Assembly: GCA_025060595.1 (NCBI GenBank)
Contig: JANXBX010000004.1
Coordinates: 62,001 to 126,000, forward strand
Direction of reading: 5' to 3'
DNA: 64,000 nt
DNA from: Synergistota bacterium
GTDB taxonomy: Bacteria; Synergistota; GBS-1
The translations under genes and the position numbers were made by a program. The notes beneath the pieces are model-generated. The model ran no database searches, was not told where the DNA came from, and saw only the letters and a list, made by a program, of their open reading frames with translations. Below, in pieces: positions 28,687-38,190 of this stretch (position 1 is its first letter; each line of letters starts with the position of its first letter).

Positions 28687-30134
28687 TAAGAGTACTAAAT
28701 ATATGCTCAGAAGTTCATCCCTTAAATAAAGTGGGAGGCTTGGGAGATGTAGCTTTTGAGCTTCCTCAGGTATTGAACAAAACCAAAAAGGTAGTATCCT
28801 CAGTAATTGTACCGTTAAATAAACTTGCTATAGAAAATCTTGAAAAGCTTAACCTTAAAATTCAGTATATGAAAGAGATGTATATTCCTCTTGACTTGAG
28901 ATGCCATAGGCTATCTTTATCTAAGCTTCTATGGGATAAAAACGTTGAGATATTTCTTGTTGGAGGAGATATTATAGAAAAGAGCCCGCCTTATCCCGAG
29001 AAGAACGATCCTTTATACAATTTTGTGTTTCCGCTTTTTGCACTTGGCTGTTTAGAAATCTTAAAGGAAAACTTCTTAGAACAAAGCTATGATCTTATCC
29101 ATGTACACGATTGGCCTGCCTCACTTATACCTATATTTAGTAGCTTTCATAGATATTATAAAGACTTTAAAATACCACCTATAGTATTATCTATACACAA
29201 CATAGCTCACCAAGGAATTTACGAACCTGAAGTTATAGAAAAATGGCATTTGCTTCCTCATTGCTTTAATGTAAGCTATCTTGAATTCTGGGGGAAAATA
29301 AATCTTCTTAAGGGAGGAATTATTCTATCAAGAGCTATAATAACTGTAAGTCCATCTTATGCTGAAGAAATAAAGACCCCCGAGTTTGGTTTCGGACTTG
29401 ATGGAGTAATTAGAGAAAACGCTCAAAAACTCTATGGTATAACAAATGGCATAGATCAAGAAAGATGGGATCCATCAAAGGATAACGCTATACCCTGTAA
29501 ATATGATTACCAAAACCTTGAAGGCAAAAGAAAGTGTAAAGCAAATCTTCTTAAGGAACTTTCTCTTGAAAATGATATCGACAAACCCTTAATAAGCGTA
29601 ATCTCAAGGATCACCTATCAAAAGGGCTTTGATATCCTAATACCAGTTATATCTGAAATACTAAATTTAGGCTGCCAAATGATTGTATTAGGAAGCGGAG
29701 ACCCTTACTTTTCTGAAAAGCTAAGCTTTATCGAAAGGGATTTTAGTTCTTGCTATAAATTCATAAATACTTTCGACGAAACCTTAGCAAGAAAGGTATA
29801 TGCAGCTTCAGATATTCTACTTATGCCATCACTATATGAACCCTGCGGAATATCACAAATGATAGCTTTAAGATACGGAACAATTCCTGTTGCAAGAAAG
29901 GTAGGGGGTTTGAAAGACACAATTAAAGATTTAGAAGAAGATGGTTGGGGGTTTTTGTTCGAAGAATATAGTCCGAGAGCTTTACTCGAGAGTGTAAGAA
30001 AAGCTATAAGTATATACACAAACCAAAAAGAAAAATTTTCCAATGCTATAAAAAAAGCGATGTGCCTTGACTTCTCATGGGAAAGTAAAATTAACTCATA
30101 TTTAGATGTTTATAAAAAAATTTTAAAGAGGTGA
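28686..30134 (+). CDS. glgA: Glycogen synthase (ADP-glucose type) with non-canonical start codon
   Basis: GT5 glycosyltransferase that elongates glycogen from ADP-glucose. The reading frame upstream of the first GTG (28731) is homologous: codons 28686-28730 read (I)RVLNICSEVHPLNK, followed by VGGLGDVAFELPQ. The ADP-glucose-binding KxGGLGD motif therefore needs those codons. In this frame there is no ATG, GTG or TTG between the stop at 28662 and 28731. ATA 28686 occupies the place of the family's Met and overlaps the previous TAA as TAATA; CTG 28668 is the other option. It is about 482 aa. The C-terminal nucleotide site MPSLYEPCGISQM is intact. Confidence 0.9.
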   Translation: MRVLNICSEVHPLNKVGGLGDVAFELPQVLNKTKKVVSSVIVPLNKLAIENLEKLNLKIQYMKEMYIPLDLRCHRLSLSKLLWDKNVEIFLVGGDIIEKSPPYPEKNDPLYNFVFPLFALGCLEILKENFLEQSYDLIHVHDWPASLIPIFSSFHRYYKDFKIPPIVLSIHNIAHQGIYEPEVIEKWHLLPHCFNVSYLEFWGKINLLKGGIILSRAIITVSPSYAEEIKTPEFGFGLDGVIRENAQKLYGITNGIDQERWDPSKDNAIPCKYDYQNLEGKRKCKANLLKELSLENDIDKPLISVISRITYQKGFDILIPVISEILNLGCQMIVLGSGDPYFSEKLSFIERDFSSCYKFINTFDETLARKVYAASDILLMPSLYEPCGISQMIALRYGTIPVARKVGGLKDTIKDLEEDGWGFLFEEYSPRALLESVRKAISIYTNQKEKFSNAIKKAMCLDFSWESKINSYLDVYKKILKR

Positions 30135-30137
30135 GTA

Positions 30138-31424
30138 ATGTTGTTTTATGGTGAGTATGGAAGAGTCTTGTCAATGGTTTTAGCAGGAGGTAAGGGAACA
30201 AGACTCTATCCTTTAACAAAATATAGGACTAAACCGGCAGTTTTTTTTGCAGCTAAATATAGAATAGTAGATTTCGCTCTATCTAACTTAGTTAACTCTG
30301 GTTTCTTCTCCATTTATCTCCTTGTTCAATTTAAGAGCCAATCATTAAACGAACATATATCGAGAGGATGGCAACTTGGAGGAGCTCTAAGAGATAGAGA
30401 CATATTTATATCTACCGTCCCTCCACAAATGTGGACCGGAGAACATTGGTACAAAGGAACGGCAGATGCTATATACCAAAATATTCATCTGATAACAACG
30501 TTTGACGCCGATAGAGTTCTCATACTTGCAGCTGATCATATTTACAAGATAGACATAAGACAGTTCATCGAGTTTCATCTAGACAACAAAGCAGATATTA
30601 CAATCTGTGCTACCGTCGTTCCAAAAGAAGAAGCAAAAGCCTTTGGAGTTATCCAAGTAAACGAGAAAAACAGAGTGATAGGCTTTTATGAAAAAATACC
30701 TAACCCTCCAGAAATACCTAATAAGAAAGGATTTTGCCTAGCTTCGATGGGAAACTATATCTTTGAAAGAGAGGTTATTGAAGAAGTACTTTTAGAAGAT
30801 GCCCACGATCCGCTCAGCACCCATGATTTTGGAAAGGACATTTTCCCGAAAGCCTATAAAAAGTATAGAGTTTATGCTTACGACTTTACAAGTAATAAAA
30901 TTCCGGGGAATGAACATCCCTATTGGAGAGACGTAGGAACAATCCAATCCTATTGGACAGCTCACATGGATATATTAAGACCCGATCCTGATCTAAACCT
31001 TTATAATCCTCAATGGCCTATAAGAACAGTAAGTTATGGAGATCCACCTGCTTATATTTATCCCGCTGATGGATATAAACCATTCGTACTTGAAACTCTT
31101 CAAGCAGAAGGCAGCAGAATCTTAGGGGCAACGGTAATAAGATCAGTTTTAGGAAGAAATTGCATTATCAATCCTGGTTCAGTTATAGAAGAGTGTATAA
31201 TAGGTAAAATGTCTATTATAGGAGAAAAGTGTAAGCTAAGAAGGGTTATAGTGGACTCAAATGTGTATATACCACCTGGCACAGTAATCGGTTATGATCC
31301 TGAAGCTGATGCTAAACGATTTTTCTTAGATGAAAGTGGTATAGTTGTAGTTCCTATGCCATCTATATTTTTACGTTCTGAAAAGAAATACTATACCTAT
31401 GGGTGGGAAGAAACCGCTATATAA
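30138..31424 (+). CDS. glgC: Glucose-1-phosphate adenylyltransferase
   Basis: Makes ADP-glucose from glucose-1-phosphate and ATP, the committed step for glycogen. It is 428 aa. It has the nucleotidyltransferase motif VLAGGKGTRLYPLT, RAKPAVFFA-like TKPAVFFAAKYRIVDF, WYKGTADAIYQN, the catalytic base region ADHIYKID, and a C-terminal left-handed beta-helix (from about 300). The ATG follows GAGGTGA three bases after the glgA stop. GlgC enzymes are typically under allosteric control by glycolytic intermediates. Confidence 0.97.
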   Translation: MLFYGEYGRVLSMVLAGGKGTRLYPLTKYRTKPAVFFAAKYRIVDFALSNLVNSGFFSIYLLVQFKSQSLNEHISRGWQLGGALRDRDIFISTVPPQMWTGEHWYKGTADAIYQNIHLITTFDADRVLILAADHIYKIDIRQFIEFHLDNKADITICATVVPKEEAKAFGVIQVNEKNRVIGFYEKIPNPPEIPNKKGFCLASMGNYIFEREVIEEVLLEDAHDPLSTHDFGKDIFPKAYKKYRVYAYDFTSNKIPGNEHPYWRDVGTIQSYWTAHMDILRPDPDLNLYNPQWPIRTVSYGDPPAYIYPADGYKPFVLETLQAEGSRILGATVIRSVLGRNCIINPGSVIEECIIGKMSIIGEKCKLRRVIVDSNVYIPPGTVIGYDPEADAKRFFLDESGIVVVPMPSIFLRSEKKYYTYGWEETAI

Positions 31425-31436
31425 AGGAGGATAACT

Positions 31437-33164
31437 TTGAAAGGTGCTAGAGCTATTTTAGAAATACTTAAAGAATATGAAGTAAAACATGTTTTCGGAT
31501 TACCAGGAGAAACATCTATACCATTATATCTGGAATGGATTAACTTCCCTGAAATTAAACACATATTAACAAGAGATGAAAGAAGCGCTTGCTTTATGGC
31601 AGATGGCTACGCAAAAGTGAGTTATAAACCAGGTATTTGTGAAGCCCCAAGCGTTGGAGCAACACATCTAATACCAGGGGTTATCGAGGCTTATAAATCA
31701 TCAACGCCGATGGTAGTCATTACAACAGATACTCCTCTGAATGTAGAAAAAAGAAACATGCTCACTGGTTTCGATCAAACCCCCTTATTTCAACCTATAA
31801 CAAAAGACAGCATTACAATCTATAAAGCCTCAGATATTCCTTTCGCTTTTAGAAGAGCTTTCAGATTAGCAACAACGGGGAAACCTGGTCCCACCCACTT
31901 GAGAATTCCCATAGATGTATTAGAAGAAGATGTACCCCATACCAACTTAAAAGCACAAAGGGAGTTTTCAAGATATCCTGGCCATAGATTTTGTGCTAAC
32001 CTAAAAGAGATAGAAAGGGCTGTAAATCTTCTTATAGAAAGTCAGAAGCCTGTGATAATCTGTGGACAAGGAGCATTATACTCTGCTGCCTGGGACGAAA
32101 TAGAAGAACTTGCTGAATTTTTAGGGATTCCTGTTGGAACTACAATTTCTGGTAAAGGAAGCTTTTCCGAAAGCCATCCCCTATCAATAGGTGTCGTAGG
32201 AATACGAGGAGGAACACCTCTGTCAAACGAAGTTATAGAAAGTGCAGATCTTATATTTTACATAGGTTGTAATACTGACTTTGTTACCACAAACAACTGG
32301 AAACTTCCAGAACCAGATTCTGACAAAAAAATCATTCATCTTGATATAAGTGAAGTAGAAGTTTCAAATAATTACTCAACTGACGTAATACTTATAGGAG
32401 ATGCCAAATCTTCTTTAAAAGAAATGCTCAAAGTCTTGAAGAAAAAACTCATATCACCATACGATTATCTAAATCTTCCAAGAACGAAAGCGATTATAGA
32501 AAGTTTCAAGAAATACAAAGAGGAACTAAAAGAAAAAGCTATCCAAGAAAACACTTCTAAAGGATTAAATCCTCTCTCAGTTATTGAGATACTTAATGAA
32601 ACGCTTAATGAAGATTACGTTATAACCGTAGACCCTGGCACAAGTGCAATATATTCTTCCGCCTTTTTTAAAGCCAAAAAAGCTGGAAGAAAAATGCTTT
32701 TTAATTTCTCATTAGGAGCCTTAGGCTACGCTCTTCCTGCTGCTATAGGAGCTTACTTCGCAAATCCTGGATCTCAAATATTTGTTTTAACCGGTGATGG
32801 TAGCCTAGGATTTACGCTTGGAGAACTCGAGACCATATCAAGAGAAAACATCAATATAAAGATAATTCTATTCAGAAACGATAGCTTTGGGTGGATCAAA
32901 GCAACTATGAAACTCATATATGGTTCAAAACACTTCTCTACGGAATTTAAAGAGATAGAATATTACAAAGTAGCTCAAGACTTTGGCATAGATTCCTACA
33001 AGGTTGAAAATTATAAGGATCTTAAACTTATAATTGAAAAAACCCTTGGAGAAGAAAAACCTGCTTTTATAGAAATTCCTGTTCCCTCAGAAGATGAGCT
33101 TGTTCCACCAGTTCCCTCGTGGCTCGAAAGAGCTAAAAAAACCGGCTTACCACATATAGTATAA
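31437..33164 (+). CDS. Thiamine-diphosphate-dependent enzyme, acetolactate synthase-like
   Basis: A 575-aa three-domain TPP enzyme. The N-terminal pyrimidine domain has FGLPGETSIPLY and the catalytic Glu-like region LTRDERSACFMADGYA; the central domain has PVIICGQGA; the C-terminal PP domain has the Mg/TPP motif LTGDGSLGFT to FRNDSFGWIK. It resembles IlvB, sulfoacetaldehyde acetyltransferase or oxalyl-CoA decarboxylase relatives, but no specific substrate residue set is recognised. No small regulatory subunit is present. The start is TTG after AAAGGAGG, 12 bases from glgC. Its link to glycogen is unclear. Confidence 0.88.
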   Translation: MKGARAILEILKEYEVKHVFGLPGETSIPLYLEWINFPEIKHILTRDERSACFMADGYAKVSYKPGICEAPSVGATHLIPGVIEAYKSSTPMVVITTDTPLNVEKRNMLTGFDQTPLFQPITKDSITIYKASDIPFAFRRAFRLATTGKPGPTHLRIPIDVLEEDVPHTNLKAQREFSRYPGHRFCANLKEIERAVNLLIESQKPVIICGQGALYSAAWDEIEELAEFLGIPVGTTISGKGSFSESHPLSIGVVGIRGGTPLSNEVIESADLIFYIGCNTDFVTTNNWKLPEPDSDKKIIHLDISEVEVSNNYSTDVILIGDAKSSLKEMLKVLKKKLISPYDYLNLPRTKAIIESFKKYKEELKEKAIQENTSKGLNPLSVIEILNETLNEDYVITVDPGTSAIYSSAFFKAKKAGRKMLFNFSLGALGYALPAAIGAYFANPGSQIFVLTGDGSLGFTLGELETISRENINIKIILFRNDSFGWIKATMKLIYGSKHFSTEFKEIEYYKVAQDFGIDSYKVENYKDLKLIIEKTLGEEKPAFIEIPVPSEDELVPPVPSWLERAKKTGLPHIV

Positions 33165-33165
33165 T
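33160..33165 (+). promoter_or_regulatory. -10 box six bases upstream of the MFS start codon
   Basis: TATAAT at 33160-33165, overlapping the stop of the TPP enzyme gene, ends six bases before the ATG at 33172. Transcription from it would start at the ATG. There is no Shine-Dalgarno sequence in the gap. It could be chance, because the preceding codons also encode a normal C-terminus. Confidence 0.35.
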
Positions 33166-33171
33166 ACTCTT

Positions 33172-34305
33172 ATGAAAAACATCCTAATACTTACCATAAC
33201 GATTGGAATCCTCAGTTGCCTTTTATTCTCTTGGTACTTTCTATTACCACTGTATCTCAAAGAACTAGGAGCTTCAGACAAAATGATTAACGTTGCTTAT
33301 TTTATCTTTAATTTGATTTTCTACATCGGACAAGTCCCAGGAGGGATATTAAGCGACAAGTTTGGAAGGAAACCAATAATAGCCATAACGACCATTGTCT
33401 ATGCCTTTTCAGGCTATGGTATTCACCTCTCTAAAAACTGGATAGAAGCTTTTATATTCTACTCTATAGGTTGTCTCTCAAGTTCTATACAACTACCAGC
33501 CATATACGCAATGACATTCGAATCTCAAAAACACAAGGGACTATCCTTTAGTTTAACAAGCTTTTCCTACAACTTAGGATTAGCCTTAGGACCTCTAATA
33601 GGAGCTTTTCTCCTTAAAAAAACAGATATAAAAGGGCTTTTAATCATATACTCCATAGCAGCCTTTATTATAGGTATCACTCGTATAATACTTTTAGAAG
33701 AAACGCTATCCAAGAGAAACCTGGATCCCAGAGAAAAAGCCTCTCTCCTTCGAGGAAAGCTTTTCTTGTTCAGTGGAGGCATATTCTTCTTCTTAAGCAT
33801 CACTCTCACCATAAATGGACCTTACATATCTTTATACTTAAAAGAAAGTCTAAATCTTCTAGAAAAGGACATTAACATGATATTCACAAAAATTGGAATA
33901 ACAAGTGCCTTAACATGTCTTGCATTTAGCAAAATAGTAGGACATATAGATCCAGCAAAAACGTGGGCAATAGCCTCTCTCTTACATCCTTTTCTTTTGT
34001 TTCTCTGGGCACTCCTTAGAGCTCCCTTATTTATCCTTATTCTCTCAACAATTTTCGTTGAAATAGCCTATATAGTCTATCCTATTCTTGCTTCAAAAGC
34101 TTTCCCGGAAAAGTTAAGAGGAAAAGGACTGGGTCTATTCGGCTTCGTAACAGGAGGGATGGGATCACTTTCCCCGTTACTTTTAAACCTATTTAACGAA
34201 AAACCTCCTCTTCCCCTTCCATTTGTGCTAGCTACCATATTTGGATTTTTAGCATTCTGGTTTATAATAAAAGCAGGAGGTGACTTTAAAAATGAGCATC
34301 AGTAA
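33172..34305 (+). CDS. Major facilitator superfamily transporter
   Basis: A 377-aa carrier with about 12 hydrophobic segments. The loop between helices 2 and 3 has the MFS motif GGILSDKFGRKPII. The substrate is not predictable. The end overlaps the following ECF gene by 14 bases, so the pair is coupled. The ATG at 33172 has no ribosome site and follows a TATAAT by six bases. Confidence 0.88.
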   Translation: MKNILILTITIGILSCLLFSWYFLLPLYLKELGASDKMINVAYFIFNLIFYIGQVPGGILSDKFGRKPIIAITTIVYAFSGYGIHLSKNWIEAFIFYSIGCLSSSIQLPAIYAMTFESQKHKGLSFSLTSFSYNLGLALGPLIGAFLLKKTDIKGLLIIYSIAAFIIGITRIILLEETLSKRNLDPREKASLLRGKLFLFSGGIFFFLSITLTINGPYISLYLKESLNLLEKDINMIFTKIGITSALTCLAFSKIVGHIDPAKTWAIASLLHPFLLFLWALLRAPLFILILSTIFVEIAYIVYPILASKAFPEKLRGKGLGLFGFVTGGMGSLSPLLLNLFNEKPPLPLPFVLATIFGFLAFWFIIKAGGDFKNEHQ

Positions 34306-34789
34306 GAGCAAAAAGATTGCCACTTTTTCACTCTATAGCGCACTCGTGTGTATAGCTACTTTCATCCATGTTCCGATCCCAGGCTATAGAATCTACTTTA
34401 ACTTAGGAGAAGGAGCAATATACACTATAGCAATTCTATTTGGAGGAGCTGCCGGAGGAATAGCAGGTGGATTGGGATCTGCACTAGCGGATCTCATCTT
34501 AGGTTACCCATTATGGGCACCCTTTACCTTAGTTATAAAGGGCATAGAAGGTTTCGTAGTTGGTAAAGTAGGGAAAAAGAACAAAGTACTGGCCTTAAGC
34601 ATTGGAGCAACCGTAATGATAACAGGATATTCCTTAGCAGCCGGGTTCCTATACGGCATAGGAGCTATCCCTGTGGAGGCTCTGACAGACTTAGTCCAAT
34701 GTTCCGTGGGAATACTAGTAGCACTTCCTTTAGTTAGAATACTTCATAAGAGCAGTTTAGAAGAAAAGTTACAGATAAACAATAAGTAA
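34292..34789 (+). CDS. ECF transporter S-component, substrate unknown
   Basis: A 165-aa protein with about six membrane helices. It has the S-component pattern: an N-terminal helix with small residues (YSALVCIATFIHVPIPGYRIYFNLGEGAIY), then FGGAAGGIAGGLGSALADLILGYPLWAP, a layout common to vitamin S-components. It captures a small vitamin or metal and docks to a shared ECF module not in this window. The ATG at 34292 follows AGGAGGTG; the frame is open four codons earlier. No riboswitch precedes it, so the ligand cannot be assigned. Confidence 0.85.
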   Translation: MSISKSKKIATFSLYSALVCIATFIHVPIPGYRIYFNLGEGAIYTIAILFGGAAGGIAGGLGSALADLILGYPLWAPFTLVIKGIEGFVVGKVGKKNKVLALSIGATVMITGYSLAAGFLYGIGAIPVEALTDLVQCSVGILVALPLVRILHKSSLEEKLQINNK

Positions 34790-34802
34790 AAATTGAGTAA
34801 AT

Positions 34803-36506
34803 TTAAGATTCGTCTATTACTACGCCTATTACCCTATTTCCATCTAAATAAACCGAAAAGCTACCCCTATATATCCTTATAGCAGGATGTTTTGTCATCT
34901 CATATTCCTTACTATCGAACCAATTTTTGTTAAATAAATTACCATCAGCACCTATGAATACAGGAAGATATAATATCCCATCAATATCAAGATCCGCAAA
35001 GAAATGAGTTCCATATGAAAGCTCCGGCGTAAAACCCTTTTCAAGTATACCAATTTCAACTATTATTCCGCAATTTGAGATTTCGCTATACTCTATTGGA
35101 ACCCCTTGACGAGGATTAGTACTGCCCCACCTTCCAGGGCCTATTAATATAAATCTCTCCCCTTCCAAGCTTCTATTTATTCTACCTATCTCCCGAGCCA
35201 CACTATAAGGATTAAAAATCTCCATATACTTCCATGGATCCACATAGACAAGATAACGAACTCCTCTTAACATACCATTGGTTAGCATCTTGTTACCACG
35301 AAGTATAATTTTGTGTTCAGGAATACCTTTTGGTATAGCAACAGGCCTGTATGACTCATAACTTAACAGAGGTCTCAACTGAACTAAAGCGAAAAAGCTT
35401 TCTCTTGGCTCCGAAGCAAATTCTACATCAACAGGCATTCCCATTTTTTTCTCAAATAACCTAAAGAGAAAACCTATTAATCTAAAGAAGTTAGGATAAG
35501 TTTTAGGAAAACCATCAAAAGTAAAAATTATTTTCCCATCATTAACCGCAGAAAAAGGGATCACCATACCTGATTCAAAAGAGAAAAGACTCGCAAGCTT
35601 ATCAAAGTGAGGATGATACTTTATCAAATCTTTTCTGTCATTTATATTATAAGTTTTAAACTCTCCGGTTCCAAGGTCAAGAAGATCAAAGTTTTCTTGA
35701 GAATATCTCATTATTTCATAAGGATTACTTCCTTCCGGCCTGAGAGCAAGATTAGAAAGGGAAAAAATCCGAGCATAATTTCTACCAGTACATCTTGTTC
35801 CTAAACCAAAAACAATCCTTACTACACCATCTTCAATCCTTATCCTCTCAGTCCACCTACGATAGTTTCGAGAAAACCCCACCCCTGCAATCTCAGGATA
35901 AAACTCCACTCCCCTGGTTCTTCCTATAAGTTGCTGAATTATTACTCCCATCTTTTCATCAGTCAAAGATCTTTTCTTTCTATACTCCTGAGCTGATGGA
36001 CTGTAAGTACTAGCGTAAACCTTCTTAATGGCGCAAACCAAACCCTTTATCCTTTCTTCTACGCTACCCCTATTAGAAATAAATAGGGTAAGGTACTTTC
36101 CCGCAAAAGAGTACTTTATATTATCCTCAAGCAGCGAGGATGAACGCACTGCTAATGGGTAATCCATCTCATAAACCCACTTTTGAAGATCAGCAATTAC
36201 AGAATCAGGCAAAAGAGCTTTATCAAAAGCCTTTTTTACTTCATCCCAATCCCCCTTTTCTACCACTTCTTCTAGAGAGTTAATTTTAATAAAGTCATCA
36301 AAAACTTCGGTACTTATAAACCTGCTTGGAGGAATATAGACGGGCCAAGGAGGTATCTCTTCAAGGTTCTCAAGAATATATTTAGCAAAAAGTAATCCCT
36401 TTGCTTTCCCCCCCAAACTTCCTTCTCCTAATATATGTGCTTTCTCCTTAACATAGCCTCGAGGATTAAAATTTACATATTCCATAAACTCATTTCTATT
36501 AAACAA
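34803..36506 (-). CDS. PEP/pyruvate-binding domain protein without swivelling His domain
   Basis: A 567-aa protein similar to the ATP-grasp N-terminal part of PEP synthase and PPDK: YPLAVRSSSLLEDNIKYSFAGKY contains the RSS/FAGxY ATP-binding motif, followed by IIQQLIG. It lacks the phosphohistidine swivel (GGxTxHxxI) and the PEP barrel, so it cannot be a complete PEP synthase. The C-terminal ~200 residues contain FILIGPGRWGSTNPRQGVPI, which I do not recognise. The start is TTG after GGGGAGATGG. It ends the long minus-strand operon. Confidence 0.82.
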   Translation of the reverse strand: MFNRNEFMEYVNFNPRGYVKEKAHILGEGSLGGKAKGLLFAKYILENLEEIPPWPVYIPPSRFISTEVFDDFIKINSLEEVVEKGDWDEVKKAFDKALLPDSVIADLQKWVYEMDYPLAVRSSSLLEDNIKYSFAGKYLTLFISNRGSVEERIKGLVCAIKKVYASTYSPSAQEYRKKRSLTDEKMGVIIQQLIGRTRGVEFYPEIAGVGFSRNYRRWTERIRIEDGVVRIVFGLGTRCTGRNYARIFSLSNLALRPEGSNPYEIMRYSQENFDLLDLGTGEFKTYNINDRKDLIKYHPHFDKLASLFSFESGMVIPFSAVNDGKIIFTFDGFPKTYPNFFRLIGFLFRLFEKKMGMPVDVEFASEPRESFFALVQLRPLLSYESYRPVAIPKGIPEHKIILRGNKMLTNGMLRGVRYLVYVDPWKYMEIFNPYSVAREIGRINRSLEGERFILIGPGRWGSTNPRQGVPIEYSEISNCGIIVEIGILEKGFTPELSYGTHFFADLDIDGILYLPVFIGADGNLFNKNWFDSKEYEMTKHPAIRIYRGSFSVYLDGNRVIGVVIDES

Positions 36507-36522
36507 AAAACAACCATCTCCC

Positions 36523-37893
36523 CTAATTATTAAAGCTTATCAAAGGTGGAGGAATTCTTCCTCCACGTCTTATAAAAAGTCCCACATTCCCTATCTCAAC
36601 AGGCAAAATCGGAGCTTCCCCTAATAAACCTCCCCACACGGCTTTCTCTCCTACTCCCTTTCCAGGCACAGGAATAAGTCTTACCCCTGTTGTCTTTGAA
36701 TTAATAACTCCTATAGCCATTTCATCAGCTATTATACAAGCTATTATCTCTTCCGGTGTATTACCAGGTATCGCTATCATATCAAGGCCAACAGAACACA
36801 CACACGTCATGGCTTCAAGCTTCCCTAAACTTATCTTGCCTTGAGAGGCACAGTGTGCCATTTCTGCATCCTCACCTACAGGAATAAAAGCCCCGCTTAA
36901 ACCACCAACTGAGGAAGAAGCCATAACACCGCCTTTTTTAACTGCATCATTAAGTAAAGCTAAAGCTGCCGTCGTCCCTGGAAGACCACATCTCTCTATG
37001 CCCATAGCTTCTATTATCTCTGCTACACTATCACCCGGATTAGGAGTAGGAGCAAGGGAGAGATCAACTATACCAAAGGGGATCCCCAATCTCTTCGCTA
37101 TTTCCCTGCCCAAAAGCTCCCCTGCCACTGTAACTTTAAAGGCAGCTTTTTTTATTTCATTTGCAAGAGTCCTAAAATCAACATCCTTAAGATCTTCAAC
37201 AACCGCTTTTATAACACCAGGCCCACTAATACCTACGTTAATACAGCTCTCCCCCTCCTGAATCCCATGAAAGGCTCCTGCCATAAAAGGATTATCGGAA
37301 GGAGCATTAGCAAAAACAACAAACTTAGCCGCACCTATTCCATCCTTCGTAGCTGTCAATTCCGCTGATCTTTTTACAACTTTAGCACAAAGATTAACAC
37401 CATCTATGTTTATACCAGCCCTCGTTGAAGCTACGTTAACAAACGAACAAACCTTCTCAGTAGAAGATAAAACCTCAGGAATCACGCTTATAAGCCTCTC
37501 CTCCCACTTTGTCATACCTTTTTCAACAAGAGCTCCAAAGCCTCCGATAAAATCAACCTTAACCTCATTTGCTGCAACTTCCAATGTTTTTCCAAGCTCA
37601 ATAAGCTCGCTTTCGCTAAAATTAGCAGTTATCAGGGACAAGGGTGTCAATGATATCCTAGAATTAACTATAGGAATACCGTATTCCTCTTCAACCTCTC
37701 TAACCACCCTAACAAGATCCTTAGCTACAACAGTTACCTTTTTATAAACCTTTTCCACAACTTCCCTTGGATCTCTTCCACAACAATCTAAAAGAGAAAT
37801 TCCCATTGTAATAGTTCTTATATCAAGCTTTTCCTTTTTAACCATTTGAATCGTTTCAATTATCTCCTCTAACGAAATAAAGTTTCTTTTCAT
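36523..37893 (-). CDS. UPF0210/DUF711 family protein (PFL-like fold)
   Basis: A 456-aa member of UPF0210 (COG2848). It has [14 protein letters not shown], a conserved [44 protein letters not shown], and the Cys in [15 protein letters not shown]. The family is widespread in anaerobes and its role is unknown. The adjacent ACT protein (UPF0237) is its usual partner and may sense an amino acid. The ATG follows AGGTGG. It is cotranscribed with the PEP-binding protein. Confidence 0.93.
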   Translation of the reverse strand: MKRNFISLEEIIETIQMVKKEKLDIRTITMGISLLDCCGRDPREVVEKVYKKVTVVAKDLVRVVREVEEEYGIPIVNSRISLTPLSLITANFSESELIELGKTLEVAANEVKVDFIGGFGALVEKGMTKWEERLISVIPEVLSSTEKVCSFVNVASTRAGINIDGVNLCAKVVKRSAELTATKDGIGAAKFVVFANAPSDNPFMAGAFHGIQEGESCINVGISGPGVIKAVVEDLKDVDFRTLANEIKKAAFKVTVAGELLGREIAKRLGIPFGIVDLSLAPTPNPGDSVAEIIEAMGIERCGLPGTTAALALLNDAVKKGGVMASSSVGGLSGAFIPVGEDAEMAHCASQGKISLGKLEAMTCVCSVGLDMIAIPGNTPEEIIACIIADEMAIGVINSKTTGVRLIPVPGKGVGEKAVWGGLLGEAPILPVEIGNVGLFIRRGGRIPPPLISFNN

Positions 37894-37902
37894 AAGACCA
37901 CC

Positions 37903-38175
37903 TCATATCCTGTGCATAGCCCTAAAGATTTCCTCTCGCTGAAGCAAAACCTCTACTCCTAACTCCTTGCCCCTGTCTTCTAAAGCTCTTTTAAGATCAG
38001 AGAAAGAACAAGACATCTTCGATATATCAACTATCATTGCCATTACAAATATTCCCTGCATTATAGTCTGACTTATATCTTCAATATTAACATTATATTG
38101 AGCAAGCAAACTTGATATTCCAGCTACTATTCCAACTCTATCCACTCCCATAACCGTGACAACAGCCTTTGACAA
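37903..38175 (-). CDS. ACT-domain protein UPF0237
   Basis: A 90-aa stand-alone ACT domain. VTVMGVDRVGIVAGISSLLAQ is followed by NVNIEDISQTIM, the ligand-binding loop and helix of amino-acid sensing ACT domains (GcvR-like). It almost always pairs with UPF0210, as here, ten bases apart. The start is TTG, after GAGGAGG. Ligand unknown. Confidence 0.93.
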   Translation of the reverse strand: MSKAVVTVMGVDRVGIVAGISSLLAQYNVNIEDISQTIMQGIFVMAMIVDISKMSCSFSDLKRALEDRGKELGVEVLLQREEIFRAMHRI

Positions 38176-38190
38176 GGTTAAAACCTCCTC

